Positions 11,630 through 23,586 are shown, counted from the stretch's first letter. The stretch is 64,000 bases of DNA from Megascapheus bottae (GCA_024803745.1 JANJXV010000016.1:42259001-42323000); one strand, 5' to 3'. Notes: generated by a model not told the origin, from the letters alone. Numbers and translations: made by a program.

Positions 11630-12317
11630 CTAAAATAATATTTTCAAAGCATTGGCCTGCCCTCTGATCCCAGCCTAGATCGTATTCAGTGTGGTATAAA
11701 TTCAAGACTTCCCTTTTTTGCAGCATATCTGCAGTACTTAAGATCAAGATGGTCAATATAAAAGCTGGATTTGTTTGTGTTAGGAAACATATTTGAAGCC
11801 TCAGTAACGATGGCTACCTAGTTCCTGTAGGGACAGAGGACGGTTGTAAAGCAAGGCTTCCCTTCCAACGGGCACCAGCTCCACTGCCAGTCACCCACTC
11901 TCCACCATTACTGCTCCTGTATTTCATATTCTACCAACACACAAAGTCACTCCTGCCTATTTCTTCCACAGATGGGTGCTGGGGTTCAAGAACAAGCAGC
12001 AGATTTGACAAGGAGAGAAAGGAGAGCCAAGGACATTTCTGCTTCTCCCACAGCTGAGCCTCAACATTCCCATCCACTCCTCAGAGGCAGACTCCCTCTG
12101 GAGACTCTATTTGGATCATGAAGTGACTCTCAGCACAGTCCACACTGGAAATCGTGGCACAGAGAGTACGACTGAACCAAGGAAAAAGGTGATCTCAAGG
12201 CCCTCAGGAACCCGCCGCTGTGACAGAACGTGGACACACACAGGAAGCACACGCCCGTTGCTTCACCAACAGCACCCACTCTGGTGCCCGCCCTGCCCGC
12301 TGTGCATCTAGACTGAC
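11630..12317. other. NETO1: NETO1 intron flanking the first CUB2 exon
   Basis: No repeat recognised. The region is somewhat less AT-rich towards the exon at 12318. Confidence 0.6.
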
Positions 12318-12445
12318 CTTGGATCCCGGAGGAGCTCTGATGTACCACTTGCAGTCCACGGCCTCGCTGGCAGTAGCTTTGCCTTCCTTCAGAATCTGTA
12401 TGGACTCCACAATTCCTTCAGAGCCGCCCATCTCAAACTCACACA
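12318..12445 (-). CDS. NETO1: NETO1 internal exon, first part of CUB2
   Basis: On the minus strand this exon reads [16 protein letters not shown], then a [20 protein letters not shown] segment, and stops at GSK. This is the start of the second CUB domain of NETO1, with its first disulfide pair (C of CEF and C of DCK). The acceptor is ttatatctag. The exon begins with two bases (TG) that complete a codon started in the preceding exon, then has 42 full codons, and ends on AAG followed by donor gtcagt. It therefore ends in phase 0, matching the phase-0 start of the exon at 4102-4330. The intron to that exon is 7,987 bases and the intron on the other side only 117. Composition is ordinary, unlike the GC-rich partner exon. 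The GSE, KAT and PPG positions differ slightly from the human protein as I remember it. Confidence 0.93.
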
Positions 12446-12562
12446 CTAGATATAAGATGTCAAACAAACACACAAAGATGGAGCTTGAATAATAAACGAA
12501 GAGCATACTTTACATCAGAACACAAAGGCCTCTGAGTACTATTAAATATCTATTTTACCAAC
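12446..12562 (-). other. NETO1: Short 117-base NETO1 intron
   Basis: Intron between the linker exon and the first CUB2 exon. It starts gttggt and ends tatatctag on the minus strand. It is strikingly short beside the 7,987-base intron that follows, and both splice sites are poor matches to consensus. No repeat is inserted in it. Confidence 0.85.
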
Positions 12563-12604
12563 CTGGTAATGGTTTCAAAACTCCAAGGTCCTTAAAGTCA
12601 GGAT
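12563..12604 (-). CDS. NETO1: NETO1 small exon, CUB1-CUB2 linker
   Basis: This 42-base exon is too short to show up as an open frame and was found from its splice sites. On the minus strand, a pyrimidine-rich tract ending in tttttaag precedes two bases (AT), thirteen codons reading PDFKDLGVLKPLP, a single G, and donor gttggt. The sequence matches the NETO1 linker after CUB1 (DPDFKDLG type). The trailing G joins the TG that opens the 12318-12445 exon to make a valine codon, so phases agree across the 117-base intron. The leading AT implies that the previous exon ends in a single base, G if the residue is the expected aspartate. The donor is weak (T, G, G at +3 to +5). The preceding CUB1 exon was not found above 12604. 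Confidence 0.88.
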
Positions 12605-12783
12605 CTTAAAAATTGAAAAAAAAAGACAATTATTAGTCCTAGTCTGCATTTCTTTCTTAAAATGACATTGATGATCACCAAATTATCTAGGAACAGACCT
12701 AGAAACACTTTAGGGAAAGTTAACTGATAAGGTATAAAATGCATGGTAGTATCAGAGTAAAATAGACCTTCATATCATCTGTT

Positions 12784-13007
12784 ACAGGGCTTAAACCAGA
12801 GCCGGGGCTCTGTCCCCGAGCTCTTTTGCTCAAGGCTAGTGCTCTACCACGTAGAGTCACAACTCCACTTGAAGTTTTTGAGTGGTTAATTGGAGATAAA
12901 AGTCTCACAGGGATTTTTCTTCCTGGGATGGCTTTGAACCATGGTGTTCCTATCTCAGCCTCCTCGGTAGTTAGGATTAGAGGAATGAGCCGCTGACACC
13001 CAGCCAC
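12784..13007 (-). mobile_element. Dimeric B1/ID-like SINE near a NETO1 exon
   Basis: Antisense copy: right half on the plus strand as GAGCTCTTTTGCTCAAGGCT and GTGCTCTACCACGTAGAGTC, then the linker GAGTGGTTAATTGGAGATAA and the B1 part ending GAGCCGCTGACACCCAGCC. It sits 180 bases upstream, in transcript sense, of the 42-base exon and is in the same orientation as NETO1. Confidence 0.85.
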
Positions 13008-13260
13008 AAAACAGATATATGTATTTTTTTATAAGAGGTACCCACAGGTAATTCAATTGAGGGTCTATTTCCATGTATTCAATCTCAAATTTTATCTAGA
13101 AAGCTCTTGTACATTGTTGAAATAGGTTTCACCTGAAATACTAGAAGCACAAAACTCCAGGACTGTTCTCCTGTGGCTGAATGAACAACTCTGTTCCCGT
13201 CACTTCTTCATTCCATACGATGCTGGCTTCCAAGAAGTCTGTAAATTTCTACATCACAAA

Positions 13261-13388
13261 CTCACTGTCTATTTTTTCTTGGTCATGGGATTTGAACTCT
13301 GGGCTTGGGCGTTGTCTCTGAGCTCTTCAGCTCAAGGCTACTGCCCTACCCCTTGAACCACAGCGCCACGTCCTCACCGTCTATTTTT
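13261..13388 (-). mobile_element. Standalone right-half SINE with target-site duplication
   Basis: Only the ID-like right half is present (13277-13372, about 96 bases): in sense it starts GGCGCTGTGGTTCAAGGGG and ends GAGTTCAAATCCC before an A-rich tail. It is flanked by CTCACTGTCTATTTTT (13261-13276) and CTCACCGTCTATTTTT (13373-13388), 15 of 16 identical, so the half was inserted as a unit. Either a 5'-truncated dimer or a monomer transcribed from its own promoter. Confidence 0.85.
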
Positions 13389-15592
13389 ATGTAATTTCTT
13401 CTCAATGGACCAACGTTCATTGAGTTGTCATTTTCTGCTCATTGCATCAGGAGCTTCAAAAAGTATCCAACTTGATTTAGACCTCATCCCCCCTCCTAGA
13501 AGTGATGTTCAGCTCTCTGTCAACAAAGGCAATGTAAATGTGACCTTGAACAACCAGCAGACAATGTCATGCCGACCTGCCTGAGAGGGTCTTCCGAGTA
13601 ACTTCTGGCATGAGACAGGACCCACACACCTTTCCAGACTCTCGTCAGTGCAGCAATCTGCTTTTGATGCAGACAGTGTTAATGTAAGAAGACACACAGA
13701 AAATCCTATCCTGGGATCTCCCTGCGTCTGTGAGGTGCAGCGGAAGGCAAATTGTGAACTCAGTGTGGGATTCCTGTTACACAATTAGCTATGGGGGAAG
13801 AATTTCGGGGTTCGATGTTGCTTAGCCACAAGGGTTAGAATTACAGTGTAGAAGGACATGTTCCTGTGGGCCGGGGGAGCGTGTCTGTGGTCAGGATGTC
13901 TGTCTTTCTGTCTGTGCACAGGACGTGCCTGCCTTGAACAAGATTGTGTCTCTGAGTTGTCTCCACTGAAGAAAACGTGGCTGTGTTTAGCTTCTTCAAA
14001 TAACGGCGCAAACTGATCTGTGGACTGCTGTACTGCCTCTTGGTTATTTCAGCTATTTCTATTTAGCTGATTATATGACAGGAAGAAATTCATTCATAAA
14101 ACATGATGTAGGAAACAAAACTTCTCTCATGACTCTTTGGAAAGTGGTTATTTTTATTTTTATGGTGAAAAAAAGGGGGTAAGAAAAAAATACACAGAAG
14201 CCACTTCCATGAAATCGCACAAAAATGAAGATACTTCAGACCAAGATATTTCACAATGGAAATATTTTCCCTTCATGTAAATAAGTGGACATTTGGTTGT
14301 TCTTTCAATAAACATGTATTTCATATCCTCTCCTCTGTCATAAGAGAATTCTGTTTAATCATCTCCGTTCATACCTCTTTCTTATTTTCATATCAAGCTT
14401 TTTGTTTTAGAAATCTAGATTTTTTAATCAGTATACTATATTCCTTTTGCTTTTGGGTCTTCTATGTAGTAATAGTCGTAGTCAAGACCCTACCACCTTT
14501 TCATATTAACATTTTCCAGCCATACACAGCTGTCCCTGGAATTTTAGGGGAAATGTAGCTGGTATTCTATTTGCTAGGCTGAAGGCTAACATTTGTCATT
14601 TTTATAACGCATGCCAGACGAGATGGAGATAAATGCCAGTTCTGGGAAACAAAAATTTATTTTTGTCTTTGTATTAATAGTGATAGTTCTAATGGTTTAA
14701 AAAATACGTTAGAAAAAATTTCTTTTTTGCAGTGCCATTTACATTAATCTCCAGTGTTACCACAAATGCAGATTGTTCGTGTGACTTACAAAAATTCAAC
14801 AAAAAACATTTTTGAAGCAGTCTAAATTGAATTTGAGAGAATGAAGTTGGATTAATTGCTCAAGGTTACTTGGGGTCAATGATATAAGTAAGCAGGTAGA
14901 TACACAATAACAACATGTCTAATAGCAAATATTCTTTTTCCTCGGGCAGTCCATATTGTAAAATTGTAAAGATACAGAGATTACCATGACCCAGTACAAA
15001 GGTAACACAAAATCTGTGAAGCGTTCCATGAACTGTAAAGAAGTATCAAGTCACCTGTTCTCTAGATATCTCCCCAAATCTGTTTTCTAAAAAGCAACAT
15101 GAATACATTTAAAAACGTGTATATATATATAAATGAACTTCTATCATGGTCCTGTCTTGGCCATGTGCTTGGAATAAGACCACAGCTGTCTTTGTGTTCT
15201 GACCCTCAGGTGCTGTCCTGCTCTCTCGCCTCCCTCCACACATGGCCATGTCTGTGGCAGACAGTCAAGGCTCATCCATGAGTATCACCATGAACTTGTT
15301 CTTTCATCTGACTGCAGGACTATTTTTCCCCCAGATAGTCACCTAGCTTGGTCCTGTCCAGTCTTCAGTGGTTGGCTTAAATGTTACATTCTCAGGATGC
15401 TCTTCTTGAAAAATCACCCCTATTTCCCATTTTCTTTCCTCACAGTTCTTATTACAATTCCCATTCACATTGCAATTTTTTTACTTCCTTACTGGTAAAG
15501 ACTGGCTGTCGGCTCCTGGAGTCCCGTAAAGAAATAAGTCCCAGGGGTCTAGTCTCTCTGCTCAGGACTCAGGGCATGGTAAGTGCACAATG
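13389..15592. other. Non-coding sequence, nothing recognised
   Basis: No repeat or exon recognised in about 2.2 kb. A minus open frame at 13509-13784 has no family resemblance. The CUB1 exons of NETO1 would be expected at this or higher coordinates but were not seen. Confidence 0.5.
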
Positions 15593-17539
15593 AATGTTCC
15601 CGACTTAGGCAGGATACAAAATTAACCTTCATAAGTCAGTAGCCTTCTTGTATATCAACAATACACAAACAGAAGGCCAAATCAAGAAAATGATCCCATT
15701 CGCAATAGTCCCCAAAAGAATAAAATACTTAGGAATTAACTTAACCAAAGATGCAAAGGAATTATTTAATGAAAAGTATAAAAGCCTAACGAAGGAAATT
15801 AAAGAGGACACTAGGAAATGGAAAGACATCCCATGCTCATGGATAGGGAGAACCAACATAGTGAAAATGGCTATACTAACAAAATTGATATACAAATTCA
15901 ATGCAATCCCCATCAAAATCCCAAAGACATTCTTTACTGAAATAGAAGATACAATCCAAAGGTTCATATGGAACAAGAAAAGACCTAGAATAGCCAAAAC
16001 AATTCTAGGCAAAAAGAGCAATGCTGGTGGTATTACAATACCAGACTTCAGACTCTACTATAGAGCCATAATAACAAAAACCACATGGTATTGGCACCAA
16101 AATAGACCAGAAGATCAATGGAACAGAATAGAAGATCCAGAAACAGAACCACATACCTATAGGCAACTTATATTTCACAAAGGAGCCAAAGATATACAAA
16201 GAAGCAAACAATCTATTCAATTATTGGTGCTGACAAAACTGGGTAGCCATATGCAGAAAACTAAAAATTGACCCTAGCCTTTTGCCATGCACAAGCATTA
16301 ACTCAAAGTGGATCAAAGACCTCAATGTCAGACCAGAAACCATGAAACTGCTACATGATAAAGTAGGAGAGACATTGGAACTCATAGGCACAGGCAAAAG
16401 ATTCCTGAACAGAATCCCAGGATCACAACAGATTGGCGAGAGACTCAATAAATGGGACTACCTAAAAATAAAGTTTCTGCACATAGAAAAGCATAGCCAC
16501 AAAAGTAGAGCAACAGCCAACCAACTGGGAAAAGATATTTACCAATAATACATCTGATAAATACTTAATATCCAGTATCTACAGGGAACTCAAGATTTAT
16601 CCCCCAAACCCAACAAACCATTCACTAAATGGGCAAAGGAACTAAAGAGAGACTTATCAAAAGAAGAGATTAAAATGGCAGAAATAAAGGAAATGCAAAT
16701 AAAAACAACCCTAAGATACCAACTTACTCCAACAAGAATGGCCAAGATTTTGAACTCAGCCAATGACAATGACATATGCTGGCAGGATTGTGGAGAAAAA
16801 GGAACCCTACTACACTGATGGTGGGATTGTAAACTAGTTCAGCCACTCTAGAAAGCAGTGTGGAGGTTTCTTAAAGAACTGAAAGTTGACCTTCCCTACG
16901 ATCCCGCCATACCAATTCTGGGCATCTATCCTGAACAACATGACCCAGGATATTATAAGGACACCTGCTCAGCTATGTTCATCTCTACACTATTCACAAT
17001 AGCCAGGCAATAGAAACAATCCAGATGCCCTACTGCAGATGAATGGATACAGAAAATGTGTATATATATAGACAGAAAATGTGTGTATATATATAGCCAA
17101 CAGACAAGATAAAATAATGGCATTTGTAGGGAAGTGGATGAATCTATAGAGCGAATCATGATGAGTGAGACAAGTCAAGATCAAAGGAACAAAAGGCGCA
17201 TGGTATGCTTAATATGTGGCTATTAAATCCAAAGAGTACAAGAGCGAGGACTCAATATCTGCATTCCCAATGCTATGGACATGGTAATGGAAATATAAAC
17301 ATAACTATATAGACATAAAAACCTATGACTCTCTAGACATAATGTTTTATTACATAGTTTCATATGTATCTATGACATACAAACCCTCAGTCTAATTTTG
17401 ATTATGTTCTAAAATCTAAGTGCCAGTGATTGTATAGAGATTCCCTTCTTGAATACTTGTTTGCTAAACACATCATTTGAAATATGATATAAAAATCAAT
17501 GTTAATAAATTCTTTAATAAAAAAAATGTTACTGATTTA
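15593..17539 (+). mobile_element. 5'-truncated L1 with target-site duplication
   Basis: About 1.9 kb of the 3' part of an L1. It begins in the reverse-transcriptase part of ORF2 (GYKIN-type start at about 15611), continues open to 16271, resumes in a second frame (16282-16548) and decays towards the 3' UTR, ending in an A-rich tail near 17524. Recognisable blocks include [27 protein letters not shown] and [10 protein letters not shown]. Flanks AATGTTCCCGACTTA (15593-15607) and AATGTTACTGATTTA (17525-17539) match at 12 of 15 positions, so it is an old insertion. It is of a different, older type than the L1s at 29-39 kb. A 23-base unit is tandemly repeated at about 17051-17098. Confidence 0.9.
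15648..16548 (+). pseudogene. L1 ORF2 C-terminal fragment, broken
   Basis: Remnant of L1 ORF2 downstream of the reverse-transcriptase active site; the FADD motif is not included. One frame is open over 15648-16271 and another over 16282-16548, so at least one frameshift separates them. The conserved [19 protein letters not shown] block identifies it. No intact start and no function expected. Confidence 0.9.
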
Positions 17540-18895
17540 AACCGATCTTTTTCTACACTCAAAATAGTTCCTTGGTTCTCAAGATTATTTCCTGTGCTTT
17601 CATATCCAAATAAATTCCTATACTGTTATTTACATTTTCATAGTTAATAGGCTCCTGTAGACATGGTACTGGAGACCCACCTCTGACTTCTCCTCACCTC
17701 ACCTCCTCACCACCTCACCTCCTCGCCCTCCAGGATCACCTGGTCATTCACAGTGCTCACCAGAAGACAGGGATAAAGGGCGGACGACACTGTAGACCTG
17801 GCTTCTAAAATTTCCCCGAGCCAAATCCTCAGCGCTGTCATTTTTGTTTTGGCTATTCTTTCCCCCCCCCCAGATACTGTCATAAGATTTTGCCCAGACA
17901 TGATCCTGAGCCTCAATTCTGCTACCCACTCCTGAATATCTGGAATTAGAAGATATGAGCCAAAATACCTAGCCTGTTTGTGGAGGCAGGGTCTTACTTC
18001 CTTCCTAGCTGTGACTCTCATTTCGACCTCCAGAATAGTTGGAATTAAAGACATACTGTACCTAGCTACAAAAGGCACCTTTGCTGTAGGTGGAAAGTAT
18101 GGTAGGATGATTTTATCCTGAGTGAGCTCTTTTCAAGTTGCTTTAGTTGTGAGCTGAGCTGCAGACTTCTTTTCATGGAGCACCCTTTTTGTTTGAAAGA
18201 CCAAACTGTAATTATTCAGATTTGGATGTTTGGCAGACATTTTCTTGAAAATGAACAAAACCAATGTGCTGACTTCAAGGGAAACAACCAACTACCCTGC
18301 CAATGAGAAAATCCAAATCTCAATTGAAGGGAATTTTGTTTGTCACTATGTGCTTGACAACTTCCCAATACTTAAAAAATGAGACTGCTGTTGACATAAG
18401 CCAATCTGATTTTGGCAATCCACAGAGATGTGTGTCAACATTTAGAAGTTGTGTGAATGAGTGGTCCCATACTGCCAGATATGGATGTAGACAACTACTC
18501 ATGTATAAAAAGGCTACAGGAACATAATGTACTATAACAGCAGTTTTGCCTTTTTTTTTTTGGTAAGGTACAAATGACTTTAGTTGCATAGGCCAGTAAA
18601 TCAAATTGGGAAATCTCAGCTAAGCAGTCTAGCTCTGGGCTTTTTAACAGGAAAATGATGGTTTCAAAAGTTTATATTCTTTATGGAAAGCAATTTCCCC
18701 CACATTTAGGCCTTTCTTAAGATTTTGCGGAGGTCCTCACTGAGATCACTAGAAATGTGCTGGATGCATTTGTAGAAGTTGGGCCAATAACATATTAACA
18801 CACACACACACATACACACACACACATATAGCATATAGCATAATATATTAGCATATGTTCCAGAGGGCTTGTGATTCAAGTGAAAGTTAGGAATA
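17540..18895. other. Non-coding sequence with a possible old B1 copy
   Basis: Nothing recognised except a B1-like antisense remnant near 17850-18070 and a short imperfect (CA)n at about 18801-18826. Confidence 0.45.
17850..18070 (-). mobile_element. Possible old B1-type SINE remnant
   Basis: Plus-strand words GACCTCCAGAATAGTTGGAA and TTAAAGACATACTGTACC resemble an antisense B1 left end (CCTC..AGTTGGGATTAAAGGCAT). Heavily diverged, with no target-site duplication seen. A run of ten C lies at 17862-17871. Confidence 0.35.
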
Positions 18896-19116
18896 AAAAT
18901 TCAGGATTTTTTTTTTGCCCATCTTGGCCTTGAGTTCAGGGCCTGAGCACTGTCCTTGGACTTTCTCAAGACTATAGCTCTACCACTTGAGCCTCAGCAC
19001 CACTTCTGGCTTTTTTCTATGTATGTGGTACTGAGGAATTGAACCTGGGTCTTTGTGCATGCTAGGCAAGCACTCTACCACTAGGTCAAACTCCTGGCCC
19101 CAAAACTCAGAATTTT
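18896..19116 (-). mobile_element. Dimeric ID-type SINE with target-site duplication
   Basis: Antisense: T-run, right half (GCTCTACCACTTGAGCCTCA), then ID left half (GTGCATGCTAGGCAAGCACT, CCACTAGGTCAAACTCCTGG). Flanks AAAATTCAGGATTTT (18896-18910) and AAAACTCAGAATTTT (19102-19116) match at 13 of 15. Confidence 0.92.
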
Positions 19117-21159
19117 CTAAAGAAATGTGAGTAGAATTGTACTTCTGATTCCTATTGAAAAGGTTTAACTATGTTTAACATACATAGTATACTTAAAGCA
19201 TCAGTGCAATTTCCCCCTTCCATTAGTTTTAGAAGAATTAGGGTTAACTGAGCCTTGATTTGTTGTAACAGCATAACCAATATTTTGTCAAAAAGGTATT
19301 CTCTTCCTCTCACCACCCTGTGAAGAGGGATTCTCTTCATCTTCTTCTACCATAACAAAATAGCAAAGAATAATTTTCTAATAAATCACATATGACATTT
19401 GCAGAAGTATAAAATGATACCATTCTTTACATCAATATTTTTATATCTATTAATATTACAATAGTAAAATATACATTTGAACATATACACAATTGAATTA
19501 ATGGCATAACTATTATATGATTTTAGATTAATATTTAAAATATCCTCATTCTAGAAGGTTAAGATAGCAAGTATTGCATGGTACAGCCAGTTACCAACAG
19601 CACATGGGGGAAGGCTGTCCACATATTTTTCAGAGGACAGAATTTTGAGTCCAAAAAGCTTCAGAATTTCTGCCCTGACTGATTATCTCTCTATATCATT
19701 GTTCTTGCTCTTCTTACAGAAGTCAGAGTTGGAATATACTAATTCATGCAGGTTGTGAGTTGTTTTTGTTCCCTAGTGTGAAGAAATTCCAGGTGCTATG
19801 TGGCAGATGAAATATCTGGAAATCATTGTTTAACGGATCGGCCATGACTGGCCACTTCAGAGGCATCTACATTTTATCAACCACAAAACTGGAGGGCGAC
19901 AACTTTCTAAAAACACTTGCCTTCACCTAAGACGAAGCATGTCTGAGCAAATTATGAGTGGTCATCCTTAACTGGGTTAGCCAAAGAATCAGGGTGTCTG
20001 ACCACAGAGAGCCTAGGGTCTCCTAGGGTACCAGATTTAGCAAGCAGATGCAGCTACCTACGAAACCATATCTTTAAGCATTGCTACATCAAAACCAGCT
20101 ATGGCACTTGGCGATGACTGCAGCCCACAGGCCAGCGGCCTGACAGGACATCTTACGGAATAGATGGAAAATCTTGTCAATGGGTCTCCTCAGTCGGTGA
20201 CATCCAAAGTCCTGCTCTCTCCCTCCCAATTGTCTCACTGACAAGGAGACATAAGACCAGCAACCCCAGACCATGGCCGGGCTATTTGCTGAGATATTGT
20301 ACAACCTCTACTCTGTACTACTGTTTGGATATCTGGTCAGAGATTTTTGAATGATCTTAACTATATTTCATTTTTTTCGGAATGAATCACAAGGCAAGTG
20401 AGCAACATGAAGATGTGTTAGGTTGTTACTTATAATTTCCTTCAAAATAGTATGAAATAACCTGCAGTGGAAACCATCTTAATCACAGGAAAACAAACCA
20501 AATATTTGGGCAGAAATTAATATGCCTATTACCAAAACCAACACAGAATTCAGAATCAATTTACGCTTTTTTAAGCATTCTTCAGTTTTGTTTGTAACCA
20601 CCATCTTCTAGACCCTTACCAAGGTAGACATTACATGCATAACCATTTTTTAAGAGGTATAAGAGCTGGCCAAATACCTTACACAAATGAAAATAATAGA
20701 ATTTTAAGTGTACTGATAAAACTAACACAATATCATTGTGTGCTGTTAATTCGTATTCTTTTAAGTTGGCTAATTATACATATTAGATATCGTCTAAGGC
20801 CTGCTGGCACTAAATGGCTGGGGAACGGCACACCTGCTCAGTTCTCTTTCCACTCCCCAAGCCCCACAATTCTTCAGAGACACGCACAAATCACATGCTG
20901 AGGTCCTCCTCGAGGAGTGGGAGCTGCTGCTGCTGCCTCTCTCAGCCATTAACAGATGATGGTGTGGAGGTGTGCGAGGCTGGACCTGAGCTCTGTGCCT
21001 AGAGGAGCAGGGCAGGAAAAAGCCTTCCCCGAGGGCAGTGTGACAGCCCAGAGGCATACCACCCAGACGTCCGGCTGCCAGGCTAGCAGGAGGTCTGCAG
21101 CAGAACCATCACAGAATGACCTGGTCATGCCACAGCAAAAACTGGGGGCGATAGTGAGT
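19117..21159. other. Non-coding sequence, nothing recognised
   Basis: AT-rich, about 2 kb without a repeat or exon that I recognise. The part from about 20860 to 21130 is richer in GC and gives short overlapping open frames on both strands, which look like composition effects. Confidence 0.5.
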
Positions 21160-21226
21160 GTCAGTGTGTGTGTACATGTGTGTGTGTGTGTGTGTGTGTG
21201 TTTATACACGTGTGTGTGCATGCTTA
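21160..21226. repeat. (TG)n microsatellite
   Basis: TG-rich tract with the longest pure run around 21178-21200 and imperfect units on both sides. Confidence 0.9.
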
Positions 21227-21816
21227 TGCGCACAGAACAACACATTTCTCTGTGTCTTGTGTGTTATGGGAAGAAATTCCTCTCTTCCAGCCTGCTTGGG
21301 TCACTGTAAGCTCAATGAATTATGTCCATGGAAATAGAGAAGCCAAGCAGATATAGGGAAACGTGAGATCACTCTCAGTGCTACTCACAAGTGTGGGCAT
21401 CATGAGGATGTGCTCTGGACACATCACTCAGTAGACAGATGAGCACACCATGGACTCCAGCCCAGCATGGGAGTGTGGCTTCCTGACAAGACCTTTCAGC
21501 TTCCCGTGACTCTGATGAGCTTCAGGTCCTTCTAAATAGAATTGGGACAATCTCTAGTTAGAAATGCCAGGTCCTCTCTCAGCCTCGGCCCCTTGGCAAG
21601 GGCACCGAGGTTTCATGCCAGGCACCAGAAGCACACATAGCAGCTGGAACCACCATGAACTGGAAGAGAAGAATAAACCCAGAAGACAAACACTACCACT
21701 GCTAATAGGCTGGCATGGACACATCCAGAGAATTCGTGGCACAGCATCTGTTCCTGCCACTTGGAAGTTACGTGGTGCCTTTACAATTCATTATGTCCTA
21801 GCATTTGTTGTTCTGA

Positions 21817-21882
21817 AGTCAGAGATTAAACCCAAGGCCCCCACATACCAAGCGCATGCCCTGCTGAGCTAAATCTCCAGCA
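21817..21882 (-). mobile_element. Possible ID monomer remnant
   Basis: Plus strand AGATTAAACCCAAGGCCC, ACCAAGCGCATGCCCTGCTG and AGCTAAATCTCCAGCACC match the order of a reversed ID element (tRNA-like B box, then A box). No right half follows, unlike most copies here. Confidence 0.5.
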
Positions 21883-22203
21883 CCTCTCCCTAGCTGGGTA
21901 AATCAGGCCAGAGTGAGGACTAAGAGTCTACGTTCTCACCACCTGCTTGCTCTTCACATCCTCGAGAGCCAGCCCCCCACCCTCCCACAGAGCTGCAGAG
22001 GCTCCACAAGGCACCCACGGATGGAGGACCGGAAACGACATGCCTATCAAGCAACAAAAATAATTTAAAAACTTATGTAACCAGATTATGTTAACTAAAA
22101 TAGATTTAAAAGGAAAACCAAAATATGTAATCACAAAGTAGGCCAAACAATTAATTTCTCAGAGAAAAATTTACCAAAAACATTTAGCACTATGGATGGT
22201 GAC

Positions 22204-22276
22204 TGTGGAATGTATGTATGCACGTATATGTGTGTGTGCATACAAGCACATGTATACATATATGTATATATGTAAT
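22204..22276. repeat. TATG/TG-rich low-complexity tract
   Basis: Alternating purine-pyrimidine tract of mixed TATG, TG and CATA units, imperfect throughout. Confidence 0.75.
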
Positions 22277-23362
22277 TTGACAGTTTCACCTTGTAAACCT
22301 TCAGTTATTCCTCTTCTATTAAAAAAATACCAACTTGTCTTGATATAAAGCACTTACAAATGTCCTCTAGTTAACATGTTTCATAAATTGGCCACAATAT
22401 AAAATACTATGTAAATTATCCTGAGAGGCTATGTAATTCAGAACACAGTGGATAAATGGACATAAGAACTCTTGGATAAAATGATTTGAAAATGACTGCT
22501 TCTTTATGAGTGTTAGTGGCAAACCCATTGTTATTATCATAGTCTCACTGGCAATTCTTGGTTCTGCATGGATTTTCATTGATAACATTTAACGTTGGTC
22601 CTTCATGAAGACTGGCTGAGGTAGTACTGCAGACAAACTGCACCACAACCCGATGTGTTGTTCTCAGCTATTCCAGTCTACTATAATATTTAGCATCATA
22701 CGCTAGGTTATAAAGAGATCATGCCCACTCAGCACAAAGTGCAAACACTTTTACTGTGGGTAACAGTAAGTAGACTAAATAGGTGCACAGTGACTTTAAG
22801 ATGTGTGTATTTCATGTCCCGTTTGCAACTTCAATGGTCTTTTGTAAATGCAAGTAACAATCTAATAAATGCCTGCTGCCCCTGACCCCCAGAAAGGAAT
22901 CTTGGTTCACCTTAGGTATAGAGGACAGAAAGGTTGAATGGAAAATTGCATTCCTTTTTCTGTTGTATTATTCTCAATTATGGCTGCAAATCAGAGGGCT
23001 TAACTGTCTGAAACTAGTATTTTTAATGGCAATCTGCTAGAAAATAGAGGTGGTCCATGTCAGTTAGCTAACAATGAAACTCTGGTGGATGGAGACAGAT
23101 GTAAGTCACTTTTGCCTCAAAGAAGAAGAGAATTTCTAGAAAGTTCAGTTCCCATCGCATCACAGGAGTCTGCTCAGGATGACAAACCCTCGCCTTGGCA
23201 GCTCTGGCCTGCAAGGCTGGCATGGTCTCCTTATCCCTCATCCCTCATCTGGCAGACAGAAGAACTTTGCTCACCTGTATCTAAGTGCAACCATACACAG
23301 CAGCCTGACAGAACCTCAGCAATCTCACTAACATGGCACACCGTCTTCCCACTGGCATCCTT

Positions 23363-23586
23363 AAAAACATAGGACTTTGGGGCCGGGAGTTTAGCCTAGT
23401 GGTAGAGTGCTTGCCTAGCATGCACGAAGACCCGGGTTCGATTCCTTGGTACCACATACTTAGAAAAAGCCAGAAGTGATGCTGAGGCTCAAGTGGTAGA
23501 GTTCCAGCCTTGAGAAAAATCCAAGGACAGTGCTCAGGCCCTGAGCTCAAGCCCAGGACTGGAAAAACAAAAAACATACGACTTTG
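23363..23586 (+). mobile_element. Dimeric ID-type SINE, well preserved
   Basis: Forward copy at about 23380-23569: ID left half with A box (TAGCCTAGTGGTAGAGTG) and a perfect tRNA-type B box (GGTTCGATTCC), linker TAGAAAAAGCCAGAAGTG, then the right half (GGCTCAAGTGGTAGAG to GAGCTCAAGCCC) and an A-rich tail. Flanks AAAAACATAGGACTTTG (23363-23379) and AAAAACATACGACTTTG (23570-23586) match at 16 of 17, so it is a fairly young insertion, antisense to NETO1. Confidence 0.95.

Larger units (their letters stand above)
21227..23362. other. Non-coding sequence, little recognised
   Basis: Contains a short ID-like antisense remnant at about 21817-21882 and a TATG/TG-rich tract at about 22204-22276. Otherwise unassigned. 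Confidence 0.45.

Noticed and set aside
11424..11756. Open frames rich in Glu/Gly/Arg/Lys or Pro/Ser/Leu
   Set aside because: Direct translations of the GGAA/GGGA repeat.
12130..12506. Open frames of 72-100 codons across the 12318-12445 exon
   Set aside because: They extend past clear splice sites on both sides; only the spliced part matches NETO1.
23380..23569. tRNA-like A and B boxes that could suggest a tRNA gene
   Set aside because: They belong to the ID left half of a dimeric SINE with an A-tail and target-site duplication; no tRNA cloverleaf was sought or needed.
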